From positions 1-64,000 of IMG/VR virus record IMGVR_UViG_3300009146_000001: DNA of 64,000 nucleotides. The stretch is one strand, 5' to 3'. Below, in pieces: positions 10,012 through 19,302 of the stretch. The DNA comes from a virus. The notes beneath the pieces are model-generated. The model saw only the letters and a program-made list of their open reading frames with translations, did not search any database and had not been told where the DNA came from. Positions within the stretch are counted from its first letter, which is position 1; every line of letters starts with the position of its first letter. The translations under genes were made by a program, and so were the position numbers.

Positions 10012-10500
10012 TTATCCTCTCGAAAGAATCAGCACGGCTCTGGCTATGGTGGGGCTCAGGTGCGCCCCGATATAAGCGTAGAAGTACCCGTCCGGATCTT
10101 TGACGAGTCCCACCGCCACCTTGTTGTTGTCGCACCAGATGTCGACCGTGGAGGCGGCGTGGCCCGTGAACGGCCGGGGCACCTGAGCCCGCTTGTAGTT
10201 CGCGTCGAACGGGACGAAGGAGATGGTCTCCTCGTAGATATCCCCGGCCTGCGGTGAGGGAGCGACGATGTCCTCGACCCACGTCGTCAGGTCATCCTCT
10301 AAGCGGTAGCGGGTTTCATTCTCGACCACCCAGACCACCATCCCCGCCTCCCTGCGAAGCGAGGGGATGGCGTCCCGGCCAGCCAGCGTACCTACCGTCC
10401 GATACCCGCCCTTGCCCCAGATGGCGAGGTGGGTCGGGTACGAATCCAGATCGGACGTCGGCCCAATCGGTGCCGTGATGATCGTGAGGTCATCCCTCAT
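10012..10500 (-). CDS. Hypothetical tail-fibre-associated protein (162 aa)
   Basis: MRDDLTIITAPIGPTSDLD onward. A compact protein with a central segment (G-T-L-A-G-R-D-A-I-P-S-L-R-R-E-A-G-M-V-V-W-V) of a kind often found near the start of phage fibre or tip proteins. Its C-terminal half is beta-rich and ends S-P-T-I-A-R-A-V-L-I-L-S-R-G. It overlaps the upstream gene by 4 bases and ends three bases before the giant fibre start, so it is co-translated with it. A fibre base or adaptor role is plausible. Confidence 0.7.
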   Translation of the reverse strand: MRDDLTIITAPIGPTSDLDSYPTHLAIWGKGGYRTVGTLAGRDAIPSLRREAGMVVWVVENETRYRLEDDLTTWVEDIVAPSPQAGDIYEETISFVPFDANYKRAQVPRPFTGHAASTVDIWCDNNKVAVGLVKDPDGYFYAYIGAHLSPTIARAVLILSRG

Positions 10501-12794
10501 GCAGTGATCCGGAGCGTGCCGGGGTTGTTCAGGTCGTACAACGACCGGAAAACCATCCAGTTCCCGACCCTCATGAAGTTCCAGCCATCGGCCCCGGTGA
10601 GTTCCGTAAACCCTTCCGAGGAACCCGCTTCAATGAACGATTGATCAGAATCAACGATAGCAATGCCGTTGCCAGAACGAGGAACCTGAGAGGATGTGAT
10701 CGCGACATAGACGTAGTTACCTGAGTCTCCCTGCGCAGCAAATGGGAGGTCCGCGTTGATCGTCTCCTGCGTCTTGCTGAACGGCAGGGCGTTGATCGCG
10801 GCCTCGGTAAGCGAGGTGCTCTTGCTGTGACCCCACCGGAGATTGGAGATAACGACCGGCGGTCCGGGCGAGAAGCTGATGAGGATGTGGAAATCCCCGG
10901 AGGCGTTCCCGAATGCCCCGATGCTCGGAACGTCCTGCCAGTGCGCCCACCAGTTCTCGGTCGGGATCAACCCGCCCGCCTTCATCGCGGACTGACCGGC
11001 GAAGGAGAGGGTGATCTTGATCTGGCCGGATGCCCCCGGCCCAAGGGTGGAGAACTGCGGGGTAACCGACAGGATCATCCCGGTGGCAAGGAAACCAACA
11101 AAGGCCGACGTAAAGCCCAGAGCACTAGCCGAGTAAGTGGAACGGTTCGTGACCGTAATGAACACCGATGGATCAGCGTAATCGGCGACCTCCTTGGGGA
11201 TGGTGACGTAGGCTGGGTTTTCTGTGAACCCGAAGTCAGTGATGCGAGAACCATAATAGGTTGCCTCTGTCCGCTTGGTCACCTCGCATGCCGCCGAGAT
11301 AACCTCCAGCCCCACGGTGTGGTAATTCGCATCCGTGATCGTGATCGTCAGGTCCATCCCGGTGCGGGAGTAGGTGATCCCGAAGCCGGTGCCCGCACCC
11401 TCCGGGATGATGTCCTCGTCGACGCGCCAGTAGACCGTCTCGGAACCAGTGTCGATGCCAGCATTGCCTTGGATCACCGTGTCCGGACCGACCACGATCC
11501 GCTCCCCGATTCCGTCCTGAGTCCTGTACCATTCGGTCCCCGTCAGGATCAGCACCGGGTTCCAGTCCTCGCAATCAAAGCTTACGATGGCCGTGTTCGA
11601 ATAGATCGTCCCCGCCGAGTTCCAGACCTTGACCCGGTAGTCTCCACGGATTTCCGGGGTGACGTTCTCCACCGTGTAATTGGTCCCGGTCTCGCCCGCG
11701 ATGTCGGTCCAGACGTTGCTGATCCGCTTCTGCCACTGGTAGTTCGTGGCGTATTTGGCGACGACGTAGAGCTGGATGAAGTCGCCCGGCACCTTGGTCA
11801 CCGACTCCGGATGCTTCGTGATGATCGGCATCTGGAGCCTCGGCGGAGGCGGGACCACATGCAGAACCGGGGAGGTGATGGCCACGTCGCAGATCGTCAG
11901 CTCCACCTTGTAGTCGGCCTCGGTGCAGACCGTGATCGAGTCCCGGCCGAGGATCTCCTTGCACTGGTAGATCGGAGGGATGTCCTCATTGGCGCGCAGG
12001 ATGAGGGTCGCCACCTTGGTTGGCGTGTCGCATCCCTCCTGCCTCGCCTCGATTGAAATCTCGTGCTGCGCGATGTCGAAGAACTGGACGTCCACCCGCT
12101 TGTTGGCCGTATCAATCGCGACGATGCCGGTGCGGGTTGGGCTGCTCCTGACTCCGAGCCTGCCATCGAAGTAGAAGAAGGCTTCCAGCGGCACCGTGAC
12201 CTCTGGAGGGAACGTGCCTATGACCTCGTACTCCAAGGGGATGACCTCCCCGTATTTGGCGGAGACGACCGACTTCCATTGGATGCGCCAGTCGCATGTC
12301 GACGGACCGGGCGGCGGAGGGGGATCCGGCGGAGGATCGGTCGGCGGATCCGGGGGATCAACCGGGGGCTCCTCTTCGCTGGGCAGATCCGGCGGAGTAT
12401 CCGAGAGACAATATTCCACCCCGAGCATCCATGCATTCCCAAGCTGGGTCCAAGTCCTTGGGTAACCGGAGTCGCGCCACGCGGCCTCAAGCTGATCGGA
12501 ATCGCAGTTGTAGTCCTGAAGCCTGCCCGCGCTGAGCCCGCCAGCGGTCGATGCGTTGTAATCGAAATTCGTTGGGGTCCAGAACGGACCCTTCTTCGAG
12601 ACGACGTACTTCTTGGGAACGGCATCATCAAACCCCTGCTCGGCCTTCGCAGCGCGCTTGGCGAGAGCGGCATGGGCGCAGTCGAGTTCCGCCTGCGACA
12701 ACACCTCCTGCGGGTTGACCGAGTTGCTCAGAAAGAACCAACATCCGATGTCGGCTGATTCCGAATATCCGGGTGGGCAGGGCTCTTCAGGCAT
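10497..12794 (-). CDS. Virion protein with Ig-like domain (765 aa)
   Basis: MPEEPCPPGYSESADIGCW onward. Residues 1-135 are helical. A Pro/Asp/Glu-rich linker follows at about 140-165. Beta domains occupy the rest. Residues about 330-420 fit an immunoglobulin-like domain: H-P-E-S-V-T-x-x-x-G-D, then Y-Q-W-Q-K, then Y-T-V-E-N-V, then G-D-Y-R-V-K-V-W-N-S-A-G. Ig-like domains decorate many phage tails and capsids and bind surface carbohydrate weakly. The gene overlaps both neighbours by 4-8 bases. Confidence 0.7.
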   Translation of the reverse strand: MPEEPCPPGYSESADIGCWFFLSNSVNPQEVLSQAELDCAHAALAKRAAKAEQGFDDAVPKKYVVSKKGPFWTPTNFDYNASTAGGLSAGRLQDYNCDSDQLEAAWRDSGYPRTWTQLGNAWMLGVEYCLSDTPPDLPSEEEPPVDPPDPPTDPPPDPPPPPGPSTCDWRIQWKSVVSAKYGEVIPLEYEVIGTFPPEVTVPLEAFFYFDGRLGVRSSPTRTGIVAIDTANKRVDVQFFDIAQHEISIEARQEGCDTPTKVATLILRANEDIPPIYQCKEILGRDSITVCTEADYKVELTICDVAITSPVLHVVPPPPRLQMPIITKHPESVTKVPGDFIQLYVVAKYATNYQWQKRISNVWTDIAGETGTNYTVENVTPEIRGDYRVKVWNSAGTIYSNTAIVSFDCEDWNPVLILTGTEWYRTQDGIGERIVVGPDTVIQGNAGIDTGSETVYWRVDEDIIPEGAGTGFGITYSRTGMDLTITITDANYHTVGLEVISAACEVTKRTEATYYGSRITDFGFTENPAYVTIPKEVADYADPSVFITVTNRSTYSASALGFTSAFVGFLATGMILSVTPQFSTLGPGASGQIKITLSFAGQSAMKAGGLIPTENWWAHWQDVPSIGAFGNASGDFHILISFSPGPPVVISNLRWGHSKSTSLTEAAINALPFSKTQETINADLPFAAQGDSGNYVYVAITSSQVPRSGNGIAIVDSDQSFIEAGSSEGFTELTGADGWNFMRVGNWMVFRSLYDLNNPGTLRITA

Positions 12795-13188
12795 TGGAGT
12801 CGAAGATGACTACGCCGTCCCGGAACCAGCGGACACGGGTGGGCTCGTTGTTCTCTCCGCCCTTCTTCCGCCACGCCAAGGTCACCGCCCCGGACGGGGC
12901 AGCGCCGACCGTCTCGATCCAGACCGACTCCGGAGGCGTGCATACCGCAGGCACGGTGCCGATGGCCTCGTCGAGCTTGTCGTGAAGATCCTGATTAACG
13001 AAGGCGTCGTTCGCCACCGCCTGCCACCCGAACCGGCGGAACCCGCCGAGTCGACGCATGCGGCCGGAGATATCCGCGATGGCGTTGGCCACCAATGCCC
13101 ACTTCTGGCGGCCCAAGGATCCCGCCGGAGAGCGGGTATCCATCAGGTTGGCTAAGGTAGGTTGGTCGGTGCGCTTGTCGCATGCCAT
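12787..13188 (-). CDS. Hypothetical virion-region protein (133 aa)
   Basis: MACDKRTDQPTLANLMDTR onward. The N-terminal half is helical and Arg/Ala-rich; the C-terminal half looks beta-rich, with W-I-E-T-V and V-R-W-F-R-D-G-V-V. It overlaps the Ig-domain protein gene by 8 bases. No known motif was recognised. Its place between the collar-domain gene and the Ig-domain gene suggests a tail or neck component. Confidence 0.65.
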   Translation of the reverse strand: MACDKRTDQPTLANLMDTRSPAGSLGRQKWALVANAIADISGRMRRLGGFRRFGWQAVANDAFVNQDLHDKLDEAIGTVPAVCTPPESVWIETVGAAPSGAVTLAWRKKGGENNEPTRVRWFRDGVVIFDSNA

Positions 13189-13205
13189 TCTCTTGGATCT
13201 CCCCT

Positions 13206-13943
13206 TTAGGACATCCGGCCGGTCCGGTAGGCTACGATCACAACGAAGTAAGGCGGCATGTTGGAGTGAGGCTTTCCACCTCCAACGGGATCCGTTTCTC
13301 CACCAATGACGTTATTCTTGTGAGTATCGTCATCTATGTTGGGAACAAGCGGAAACGGGGAGTTCTCCAAGGCTGCATTGCCACCACCAGCAACCCGGCT
13401 ATGAGCCCATCGCGTCATGACTTCATCGCCAAGCTCATGGGCATGCTCCGGCAACTCCTCAACGGAGAGGGTGATCTCCTTGTCCCCACCGGGCGGGGCA
13501 ATACCCGTGAGGCCGGATGGGCTGTCTTCCTCCAGACCAAAGTCCGCCGCCAAGAGGAACCGGCCGGAAACATCTGGGCCGCCCTGCGCGTTCTCGGCGT
13601 TGGCGATCACCCAGAATGGCCGCACCGATGCGTGTACCGCAGGGTCACGGCTGTCGTAGCTGTCGATCTCCTCCTCGGTGAGCCAGATCGTTTCGATGGT
13701 CCGCGTGGCCTCCGCGAGGGACGTCCCCTCGGGGACGTGGAAGCTGGCGAGGAATCCCTGAGGGAAAGTGATGGCCCCAATCTCGCGGGCATGAACGATG
13801 GTGGGTAGACCCTCCTCGCCATAGAGGCTCTCGACCAGCATCGTGAGCTTCTCCACCGACTCAAGCAATGCCGACATGACGTCGCACGGCTCCATGGCCC
13901 CGCTGATCTTCGGGATGTCGTCGCCGGTTACTCCACTGGGCAT
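13206..13943 (-). CDS. Tail-collar-domain fibre protein (245 aa)
   Basis: MPSGVTGDDIPKISGAMEPC onward. The C-terminal half matches the phage tail-collar fold: G-R-F-L-L-A-A-D-F-G, G-G-D-K-E-I-T-L-S-V-E-E-L-P-E-H-A-H-E, and the closing H-S-N-M-P-P-Y-F-V-V-I-V-A-Y-R-T-G-R. In other phages this domain lies at the C-terminus of short tail fibres (His-rich, metal-containing). A structural fibre or collar role is well supported; the receptor is unknown. Confidence 0.85.
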   Translation of the reverse strand: MPSGVTGDDIPKISGAMEPCDVMSALLESVEKLTMLVESLYGEEGLPTIVHAREIGAITFPQGFLASFHVPEGTSLAEATRTIETIWLTEEEIDSYDSRDPAVHASVRPFWVIANAENAQGGPDVSGRFLLAADFGLEEDSPSGLTGIAPPGGDKEITLSVEELPEHAHELGDEVMTRWAHSRVAGGGNAALENSPFPLVPNIDDDTHKNNVIGGETDPVGGGKPHSNMPPYFVVIVAYRTGRMS

Positions 13944-13944
13944 A

Positions 13945-14148
13945 TCACTCCTTGGTCTTCCGGACTACGTAGTCGTTCCACCACCTCCGGAACTCCTCAT
14001 TGTACTTGCGGATGTTCTCAGCCTGCTGCCGGAAAGCCGACTCGAACCTCGGGTCGATCTCGATGGTCGGCGGGATCACGGAATCCTCCGCACGAGGAAG
14101 GTCCGGCCTACCCCTGATCCTGCTCGCCTGTAATTCGGCCGGTGTCAT
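13945..14148 (-). CDS. Small hypothetical protein (67 aa)
   Basis: MTPAELQASRIRGRPDLPR onward; a short charged protein whose C-terminal half (residues about 33-67) forms one amphipathic helix rich in Arg, Glu, Trp and Tyr. It overlaps the upstream gene by 4 bases (ATGA). It resembles small neck or fibre-chaperone proteins in size only; no family was recognised. Confidence 0.55.
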   Translation of the reverse strand: MTPAELQASRIRGRPDLPRAEDSVIPPTIEIDPRFESAFRQQAENIRKYNEEFRRWWNDYVVRKTKE

Positions 14149-15359
14149 GGAGGAGTCACGGCCGCCAAATACATTGCTATCCTCTGGGTCAGAAGAATAA
14201 CCCCGCTGTCGCTATGATAATCAACCGGGATGGCGTAGTAAGTATCCGAAACCAAAGTAGGCTGGCCCGACGTAATATATCTGACCCACCTCGTGGAATC
14301 GTTCCAGTCCTGTAGATAAACCAATGACCCGGTTGGAATCTTATTAAGGACTTTGGTGTTGTCTGATCCGCCATTGCCCAGCTTGTGAACCAGCAGGGCC
14401 TTGGCCAGCGTGCCGTCGGCGTTGTCCCTGCGAATCTGGCCAGAGGCAGGCGGCGGTGGGTTGGGGTTGAAGTTGTAATCCAGAAATATCCCCTCCGCGC
14501 TGCCGACGTCCTCAGGCCACGCCGCGATCCTCACCCCGCCAAGGGTGATTCCTCCTGTCACAGTCAGTTCGTTTACTTCCATATCTTCCACGGGTTCGGT
14601 TGGGGGCGGCTCTACTGGTGGCGGTTCTGTCGGTGGCGGCACAGGCGTGGTCGGCACCGGCATGCACCAGCCCTGACTGAGGATCTCGGCAATGTAGGTG
14701 GGCAGGGGTGAGGGGTTCCGGATCTGGAAGTCCTCGGTCTTGAGCTTGGCCGCCTCGTCGACGAAGTCCTGCTTCGCAATGCCGATCCGGTTCTGGTCGC
14801 AGTTATCGTCCACCGCCGACTTCCAGAGGACGTAAAGCCGCAGGGCCTCAATCGCGGACTCGCCCCACCAGACGTCATTCGTCTCGCCCCAGTCCCGGAC
14901 GATCCCGTTCCACCGGATCCCGATCTGCCACGGCGGCGGCACCCACGGGTAGATCATGATGTCGCCCCGGTCCCGCGCCCAGACGACGTGCGCCTGCGGG
15001 TAGCACGGCAGCACCTTGGTGGCGTCACCGCAGAGGTTGACACGCGCCCAGTCGGCCTGCCTCTGCTGCACCTTCGGGTACGGCTCGAAGACGCAGAAGG
15101 TCGTCATGCAGTTCAGATTGCCCACCGCGACCTGCTCGATAAATCCCTGAGGGGCCGAGACGAGGGTTGCCCCCGAGACCATATATTCTGCCGTGGCGTT
15201 GAAGATCGTGGTGTTGGCGACGCGGAATCCCTCCACCCGCCGCTGCACCTCCGTGAGCCCATGCCGGACATGGTGCTCCTTCAGGGCCAGCATCGAGTGC
15301 CCGAACTTCTTCGGGAACGCCAGCGAGAGTACCCTGTCGACGATCTCGGAAACGGTCAT
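14145..15359 (-). CDS. Head-tail adaptor-like protein with appended C-terminal domain (404 aa)
   Basis: MTVSEIVDRVLSLAFPKKF onward. Residues 1-230 resemble phage adaptor or tail-tubular proteins: an opening helix of the type S-E-I-V-D-R-V-L-S-L, a beta-rich middle, and a helix A-I-E-A-L-R-L-Y-V-L-W-K-S before the end. A Pro/Glu/Thr linker at about 235-260 joins it to a beta-rich C-terminal domain that opens V-N-E-L-T-V-T-G-G-I-T-L-G-G. The gene lies just after the capsid and portal genes, as expected for an adaptor. The linker plus extra domain suggests a fusion with a virion-surface module. Confidence 0.6.
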   Translation of the reverse strand: MTVSEIVDRVLSLAFPKKFGHSMLALKEHHVRHGLTEVQRRVEGFRVANTTIFNATAEYMVSGATLVSAPQGFIEQVAVGNLNCMTTFCVFEPYPKVQQRQADWARVNLCGDATKVLPCYPQAHVVWARDRGDIMIYPWVPPPWQIGIRWNGIVRDWGETNDVWWGESAIEALRLYVLWKSAVDDNCDQNRIGIAKQDFVDEAAKLKTEDFQIRNPSPLPTYIAEILSQGWCMPVPTTPVPPPTEPPPVEPPPTEPVEDMEVNELTVTGGITLGGVRIAAWPEDVGSAEGIFLDYNFNPNPPPPASGQIRRDNADGTLAKALLVHKLGNGGSDNTKVLNKIPTGSLVYLQDWNDSTRWVRYITSGQPTLVSDTYYAIPVDYHSDSGVILLTQRIAMYLAAVTPP

Positions 15360-15835
15360 GGAGGAACGTGCCCAATGGAACGCTTCGACTTCACCACCCC
15401 GGAAGGAAGGACTCCCTTCGTGCGTGCAGAGACCACGGTCTTACGCTTGGCGGGAGAACGCTTAGGTTCTTCTGCCGCAACAGGAACGGGTGGCCTTGAC
15501 GATCCGGGAGAGGATGGACTGTGTGGTCGGGTCTTTGGCCCCGGCGGGTCGTGCAGTGGATCGGTCCGCGTGTTGGCGCTGGGGAAGGTTGTCTTGGTTT
15601 TTTGAGGCGAATGGAACGCCGTGTTTTTTTTTGAATGAACCTCGTACTCCTTCTTATCGAGCACGGACACGGGCGCTCCCGGCTTTTTGGTCCACCCATC
15701 CAAGACCTCGATCTCCTCCTCCTTGTTCGTCGCATACATCCCCACCGATGTCCGGGCGATCCTCTCCCACTCGATGGGCTTCCCCCCAACCTCAATGGTC
15801 GGGAAGAAGATGTTCCGCTTGAGGTAGTACTTCAT
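15356..15835 (-). CDS. Hypothetical basic protein downstream of capsid (159 aa)
   Basis: The start at 15835 (MKYYLKRNIFFPTIEVGGK) was chosen because it follows the capsid-gene terminator; the frame upstream is the shadow of the capsid gene. The N-terminal 70 residues look folded. The rest is Lys/Pro/Ser/Arg-rich and probably disordered. Phages often have a small head-completion or decoration protein with a disordered basic tail at this position. It overlaps the adaptor-like gene by 4 bases. Confidence 0.6.
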   Translation of the reverse strand: MKYYLKRNIFFPTIEVGGKPIEWERIARTSVGMYATNKEEEIEVLDGWTKKPGAPVSVLDKKEYEVHSKKNTAFHSPQKTKTTFPSANTRTDPLHDPPGPKTRPHSPSSPGSSRPPVPVAAEEPKRSPAKRKTVVSARTKGVLPSGVVKSKRSIGHVPP

Positions 15836-15854
15836 CACGGGTCTCCTAACAAAA

Positions 15855-15883
15855 CGGGGCGTAACCGACAAGGTCACGCCCCG
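15855..15883 (-). terminator. Rho-independent terminator after capsid gene
   Basis: Read on the minus strand, CGGGGCGTGACC pairs with GGTTACGCCCCG across a 5-base loop and is followed by TTTTGTT. It lies 50 bases after the capsid stop, before the next gene. A terminator here would limit read-through and favour capsid expression. Confidence 0.75.
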
Positions 15884-15932
15884 TCCCATGGAACCATCCC
15901 GCACCTGTCCAGAGAACGGAGCGGGCCTTGTT

Positions 15933-17690
15933 TTACGGAACCGCCGGATCGCAGTCGATGTTGTCGTCGTAAGGAATGCGTCCCATACCAAAGAAGGTCT
16001 GAGGACCGACCACCGGCTCAAGATAGGGAATATTCCAGATCATGAGCGAGCCGCCGGGGCACTCGACCACGTTCGTAAACGTCGTCGAAGTATGGCGATA
16101 GGTGGTCTGCTTGGTCTTCATGATGCAGAGCAGCTCCGCCGAGACCCGCGCCATCTCCTGCACGTCGCCGGTCTTATTCGTGACCGAGTTCGAGGAGATA
16201 ATCGCCTGATAGATCGTGGACCAGTCGATCATCCAGATGATATTGCCCTGCTGGGTGATCGCCGCATCGGCCTGCCGGTGCGCGTCCGCCCAGTCGTCGA
16301 AGAAGGGGTGGGTCATCACCCGGAGGATGACACCCGCCGGGAAATCGAGGACGAAATCGCGGAAGTAGAACCCGAAGGGGCCTTGCTTCTGGGCACCCAA
16401 GTCCCAGTTCATCGCCAGCGTGTCGGCGGTCTGGGCCTTGTAATACTTGATCATCGCCAACTGGAACAGCCGGGCGAAGGTCGTGTTCATGCAGACTTCG
16501 AAGACGTTGGACTCAACGCCGTTCTCCGACCGCACGCGCTGCATCGCGTAGATCTCCTCGAAGAGGTCGGTGAGGTCGAAGGCGGCGTCGTTGTTCGTGC
16601 CGCCCCAGTCGCGCACCCGATTGCACTCGTTGAGCTGGGAAACGACACCCACCGGGTTGGCCTTGCGGCCGATGCAGGTGTCCTGACCAATCGTGTGCGG
16701 CCCGAGGAAGGTGCCGTAGTCCAAGGTGATCATGGGCAACTCGTCCCACTCGTCCTTGTTCTGCTTGTCCGAGAACGCCTTGCCGTAGAAGAACTGCTCC
16801 ACCATCCGGCGCTGGAAGTCCTCGGTCACCTGCCGGGTGTACTCAACGTCCGGGACGTGAATGTGCTGCCGGTAGAGCTTGTTGTCCTTGAGTACCCGCT
16901 GGATGAAATCGTTCTGGACCTCGGAGTCGCAGACCGAATACCGGGTCGTGCCCACCCAGAAGTACGCCTCCTGATTGGTGTTCAGAGCCGGGAGGATCGG
17001 GCAGTAGCTCTCGTAGTCCGAGACGTTGGGAACGCCACGGGTGAGGACGGTCTTCACATTGACCGCGCCCACGCCAGAGCTTGGAGCGGTATCCTCGGGG
17101 GACATCTCCACCCAGATCTTCAGGTCGGTCCCGACAATCTGGGCATCGCGCACCACGCCCGCCGCGATCACGGTCTTCTTGTTGTCGGCCCGGCCGGAGA
17201 AGAACACCTGAATCCCCGGAGGGAACCACTGGACATTTGCCGGGATGGAATCCGAGAGGGACTCGACAACATAAATATGCTGATCCTTCGCGGGAGGAGT
17301 GCCGGTGAGGACGCCGCCATATGTTGCAGTCCACCACTGGTTGTTGATCGGCCCCTTGCGGGACATCTTCACGAACGGCTCATATTCAAGGGAGCCATCC
17401 ATGCGTTTGCGGTTGCCTTGAAACCCACGGCTCCACTGGCGGCGGGTAGCGGAAATGAAATCGTACAGCCCGTTGGATTTGGGCAGGCATGACTTGCCAA
17501 CGAAGTCGGCCTCGGCGAGAGCCGAGTCCACACGGGGCATGCCGTTGTCGAGGTAGATCGTATCCCACTCGTCGGGCATGATCGGTTTGACACTGCAAAC
17601 CGAGATGCCGCCGCAGCGGTCGAAATCTTCAACGACGTGTGGGCAGCATTTCTTCCATGCGGTTTCTGGGATTGAGACTGTTAAGGCCAT
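15933..17690 (-). CDS. Putative major capsid protein (585 aa)
   Basis: MALTVSIPETAWKKCCPHV onward. Assigned from gene order (portal, small protein, scaffold-like protein, this gene), its size, the terminator directly after it, and even codon usage with no low-complexity segments. The sequence is a mix of helix and strand without enzyme motifs. It contains several Cys residues, including an early C-C pair. It is longer than the 300-400 aa of a typical HK97-fold capsid, so an insertion domain is likely. A structural search would settle the assignment. Confidence 0.65.
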   Translation of the reverse strand: MALTVSIPETAWKKCCPHVVEDFDRCGGISVCSVKPIMPDEWDTIYLDNGMPRVDSALAEADFVGKSCLPKSNGLYDFISATRRQWSRGFQGNRKRMDGSLEYEPFVKMSRKGPINNQWWTATYGGVLTGTPPAKDQHIYVVESLSDSIPANVQWFPPGIQVFFSGRADNKKTVIAAGVVRDAQIVGTDLKIWVEMSPEDTAPSSGVGAVNVKTVLTRGVPNVSDYESYCPILPALNTNQEAYFWVGTTRYSVCDSEVQNDFIQRVLKDNKLYRQHIHVPDVEYTRQVTEDFQRRMVEQFFYGKAFSDKQNKDEWDELPMITLDYGTFLGPHTIGQDTCIGRKANPVGVVSQLNECNRVRDWGGTNNDAAFDLTDLFEEIYAMQRVRSENGVESNVFEVCMNTTFARLFQLAMIKYYKAQTADTLAMNWDLGAQKQGPFGFYFRDFVLDFPAGVILRVMTHPFFDDWADAHRQADAAITQQGNIIWMIDWSTIYQAIISSNSVTNKTGDVQEMARVSAELLCIMKTKQTTYRHTSTTFTNVVECPGGSLMIWNIPYLEPVVGPQTFFGMGRIPYDDNIDCDPAVP

Positions 17691-17705
17691 GGTCAGGTTC
17701 GAGAT

Positions 17706-19271
17706 TTACTTCGGAACCTTAACCATCCCGATACTACGCATCAACGCACCTATCCCATGCTGTGCCGGATTGGACCGCACCTGTTCCCCATATCCGACGT
17801 GACCTCGGCCTGAATCCCCACCGCCCGGTCCTACAACACTGGACGAGAACGGGTTAGAAGAACCATTCTCCTCTGGCTGAGGTGTGGGTTTCCGCACAGA
17901 TACCGAGACCGTTCCCCCATTGCGGGACGAATACTTATCAAGCTGCGATTTTCTTTTTTCCCACTTCTTCACCGCAGTCTGCCGCGCCTCCTCGGCAATC
18001 CATGCCACCACCTCGTCGTGATTGATTGCCCAGAATCCCTGCTGCTCCTCGGGCTTCATCGCCACGAACTTCTCCAGCGGTACGAACCGCTTGCCGTCCC
18101 GGATCCGCTCATCCGCCGGGCGCGACTGGATGAATCGTTCGAGACGTTCAAGGCTTTCCACCAAGGTGGCGTGGATCGGTTCCTTGGGGTTATAGGGAAC
18201 GATCCGGTTGGCGATAAGCTGGTAGGTTCCGATCAGATCCGCAGCCGGTGTCGCCACCTCGTTGGCGATCTCCGCCTCCATCTCGAAATCCTCGGCGGTT
18301 TTCCGTAGGCTCTCCTTGTCCATCTTGAGGTCAGTGCCCTCGGGGAGAACGGCTTCGAACACGGTCTTGAGAAGGGATATCTCATCCTTCTCAATGGCGG
18401 GCAGGACGGTCGCCACCCGCGCCTCAACCTCCTTGCGCTCAAGCTGATCCCGGAGCGGCTTGACGTGCTCCTCGGCGACCCGCTTGGCCTCGGCTGAGAA
18501 CTTGGCCTTCTGGACTTCCTCCTCGGCCTCGTCCACGTCGTCGAGGTCGATGTCCGGGAAGTTCTTGTTGTAGAATTCCGCGTGGTCCTCGTCATCGGCA
18601 TCGAACTTCTCGCCCGGATTCTCCTCCTCCCACTTCGAAACGTACTCCCGATGCTTCTGGTCGAAGGCGACGAGCCGCTCCTTGATGTCCCCGTACTGGT
18701 CCGGCTTGGCGACCGAGAGGTAATCGAAAACCTGTGCGTTCTGCCGGTACTCCTCGGGGTACTCCTTGGTGGATGACTTCTTGGCCGCATCCTTCTTCTC
18801 GGGCGCGGGCTGGCTTGACCGGATCGCCTTCACCGCCGCAGCCGACGCCACCTCCGCCACCTGCTCCACCGACATTCCCTGCTTGGGCTCCAGCTTCTCC
18901 TCGGGCGCGGGCTCCTCCTTCTTGCCCTCCTCCCGCTTCTTGGGTTTGACCTTGAGGACCGCCTCGGCCGTGCGGTCGTCCGCCACCTTGCCGTCTTCAA
19001 CCTTCTTGGCCGCAGCCGCATCCCCACCCTCCGCACTCTCCTCCTTCTTGGGCTTGGCCGCAGGCGCTTCCTTCTTGCCGAGAAGCCGACCGATGAAGGG
19101 AACCGCCTCCGACATGCCCTGCCGCACCGCACCAAGATCACCATCCGCCTTCGGCTCTGGCCTCGGCTTGGGCTCGTCCGGGATCTCGATATTGATGACC
19201 TTCGGAGCCTCTGCCCCCTTCAGTTCAACCTTCGTTTCCTCCACCGTCGTCGTCTTTTTGTCGGAAGCCAT
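17706..19271 (-). CDS. Scaffolding-like protein (521 aa)
   Basis: MASDKKTTTVEETKVELKG onward. Highly charged. The first 190 residues are Lys/Glu/Pro/Ala-rich and disordered, residues 190-330 are acidic and helical with coiled-coil character, and residues 350-460 are more compact. The Ser/Gly/Pro-rich C-terminus ends in a basic P-K. This layout between portal and capsid genes is typical of phage scaffolds. I saw no serine-protease triad, so a fused prohead protease is not supported. Confidence 0.6.
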   Translation of the reverse strand: MASDKKTTTVEETKVELKGAEAPKVINIEIPDEPKPRPEPKADGDLGAVRQGMSEAVPFIGRLLGKKEAPAAKPKKEESAEGGDAAAAKKVEDGKVADDRTAEAVLKVKPKKREEGKKEEPAPEEKLEPKQGMSVEQVAEVASAAAVKAIRSSQPAPEKKDAAKKSSTKEYPEEYRQNAQVFDYLSVAKPDQYGDIKERLVAFDQKHREYVSKWEEENPGEKFDADDEDHAEFYNKNFPDIDLDDVDEAEEEVQKAKFSAEAKRVAEEHVKPLRDQLERKEVEARVATVLPAIEKDEISLLKTVFEAVLPEGTDLKMDKESLRKTAEDFEMEAEIANEVATPAADLIGTYQLIANRIVPYNPKEPIHATLVESLERLERFIQSRPADERIRDGKRFVPLEKFVAMKPEEQQGFWAINHDEVVAWIAEEARQTAVKKWEKRKSQLDKYSSRNGGTVSVSVRKPTPQPEENGSSNPFSSSVVGPGGGDSGRGHVGYGEQVRSNPAQHGIGALMRSIGMVKVPK

Positions 19272-19302
19272 ATTATGGATTTGGGACCACGGTCAGAATT
19301 AA

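Noticed and set aside
8377-10257. Long plus-strand frame of over 600 codons opposite the giant fibre gene
   Set aside because: Arg/Gly/Pro-rich and without motifs; the minus strand carries clear fibre repeats. It is antisense shadow of a GC-rich gene.
17446-17458. TAGCGGAAATG half-site in the capsid gene
   Set aside because: No CCGCTA arm follows; half-sites occur by chance in this composition.
15888-17492. Long plus-strand frame opposite the capsid gene
   Set aside because: Same shadow composition; gene order and the terminator support the minus-strand capsid.
17882-17897. GTGTGG-GTTT-CCGCAC, similar to the second dyad class
   Set aside because: One mismatch and located within the scaffold-like gene, far from any start. 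Probably chance.
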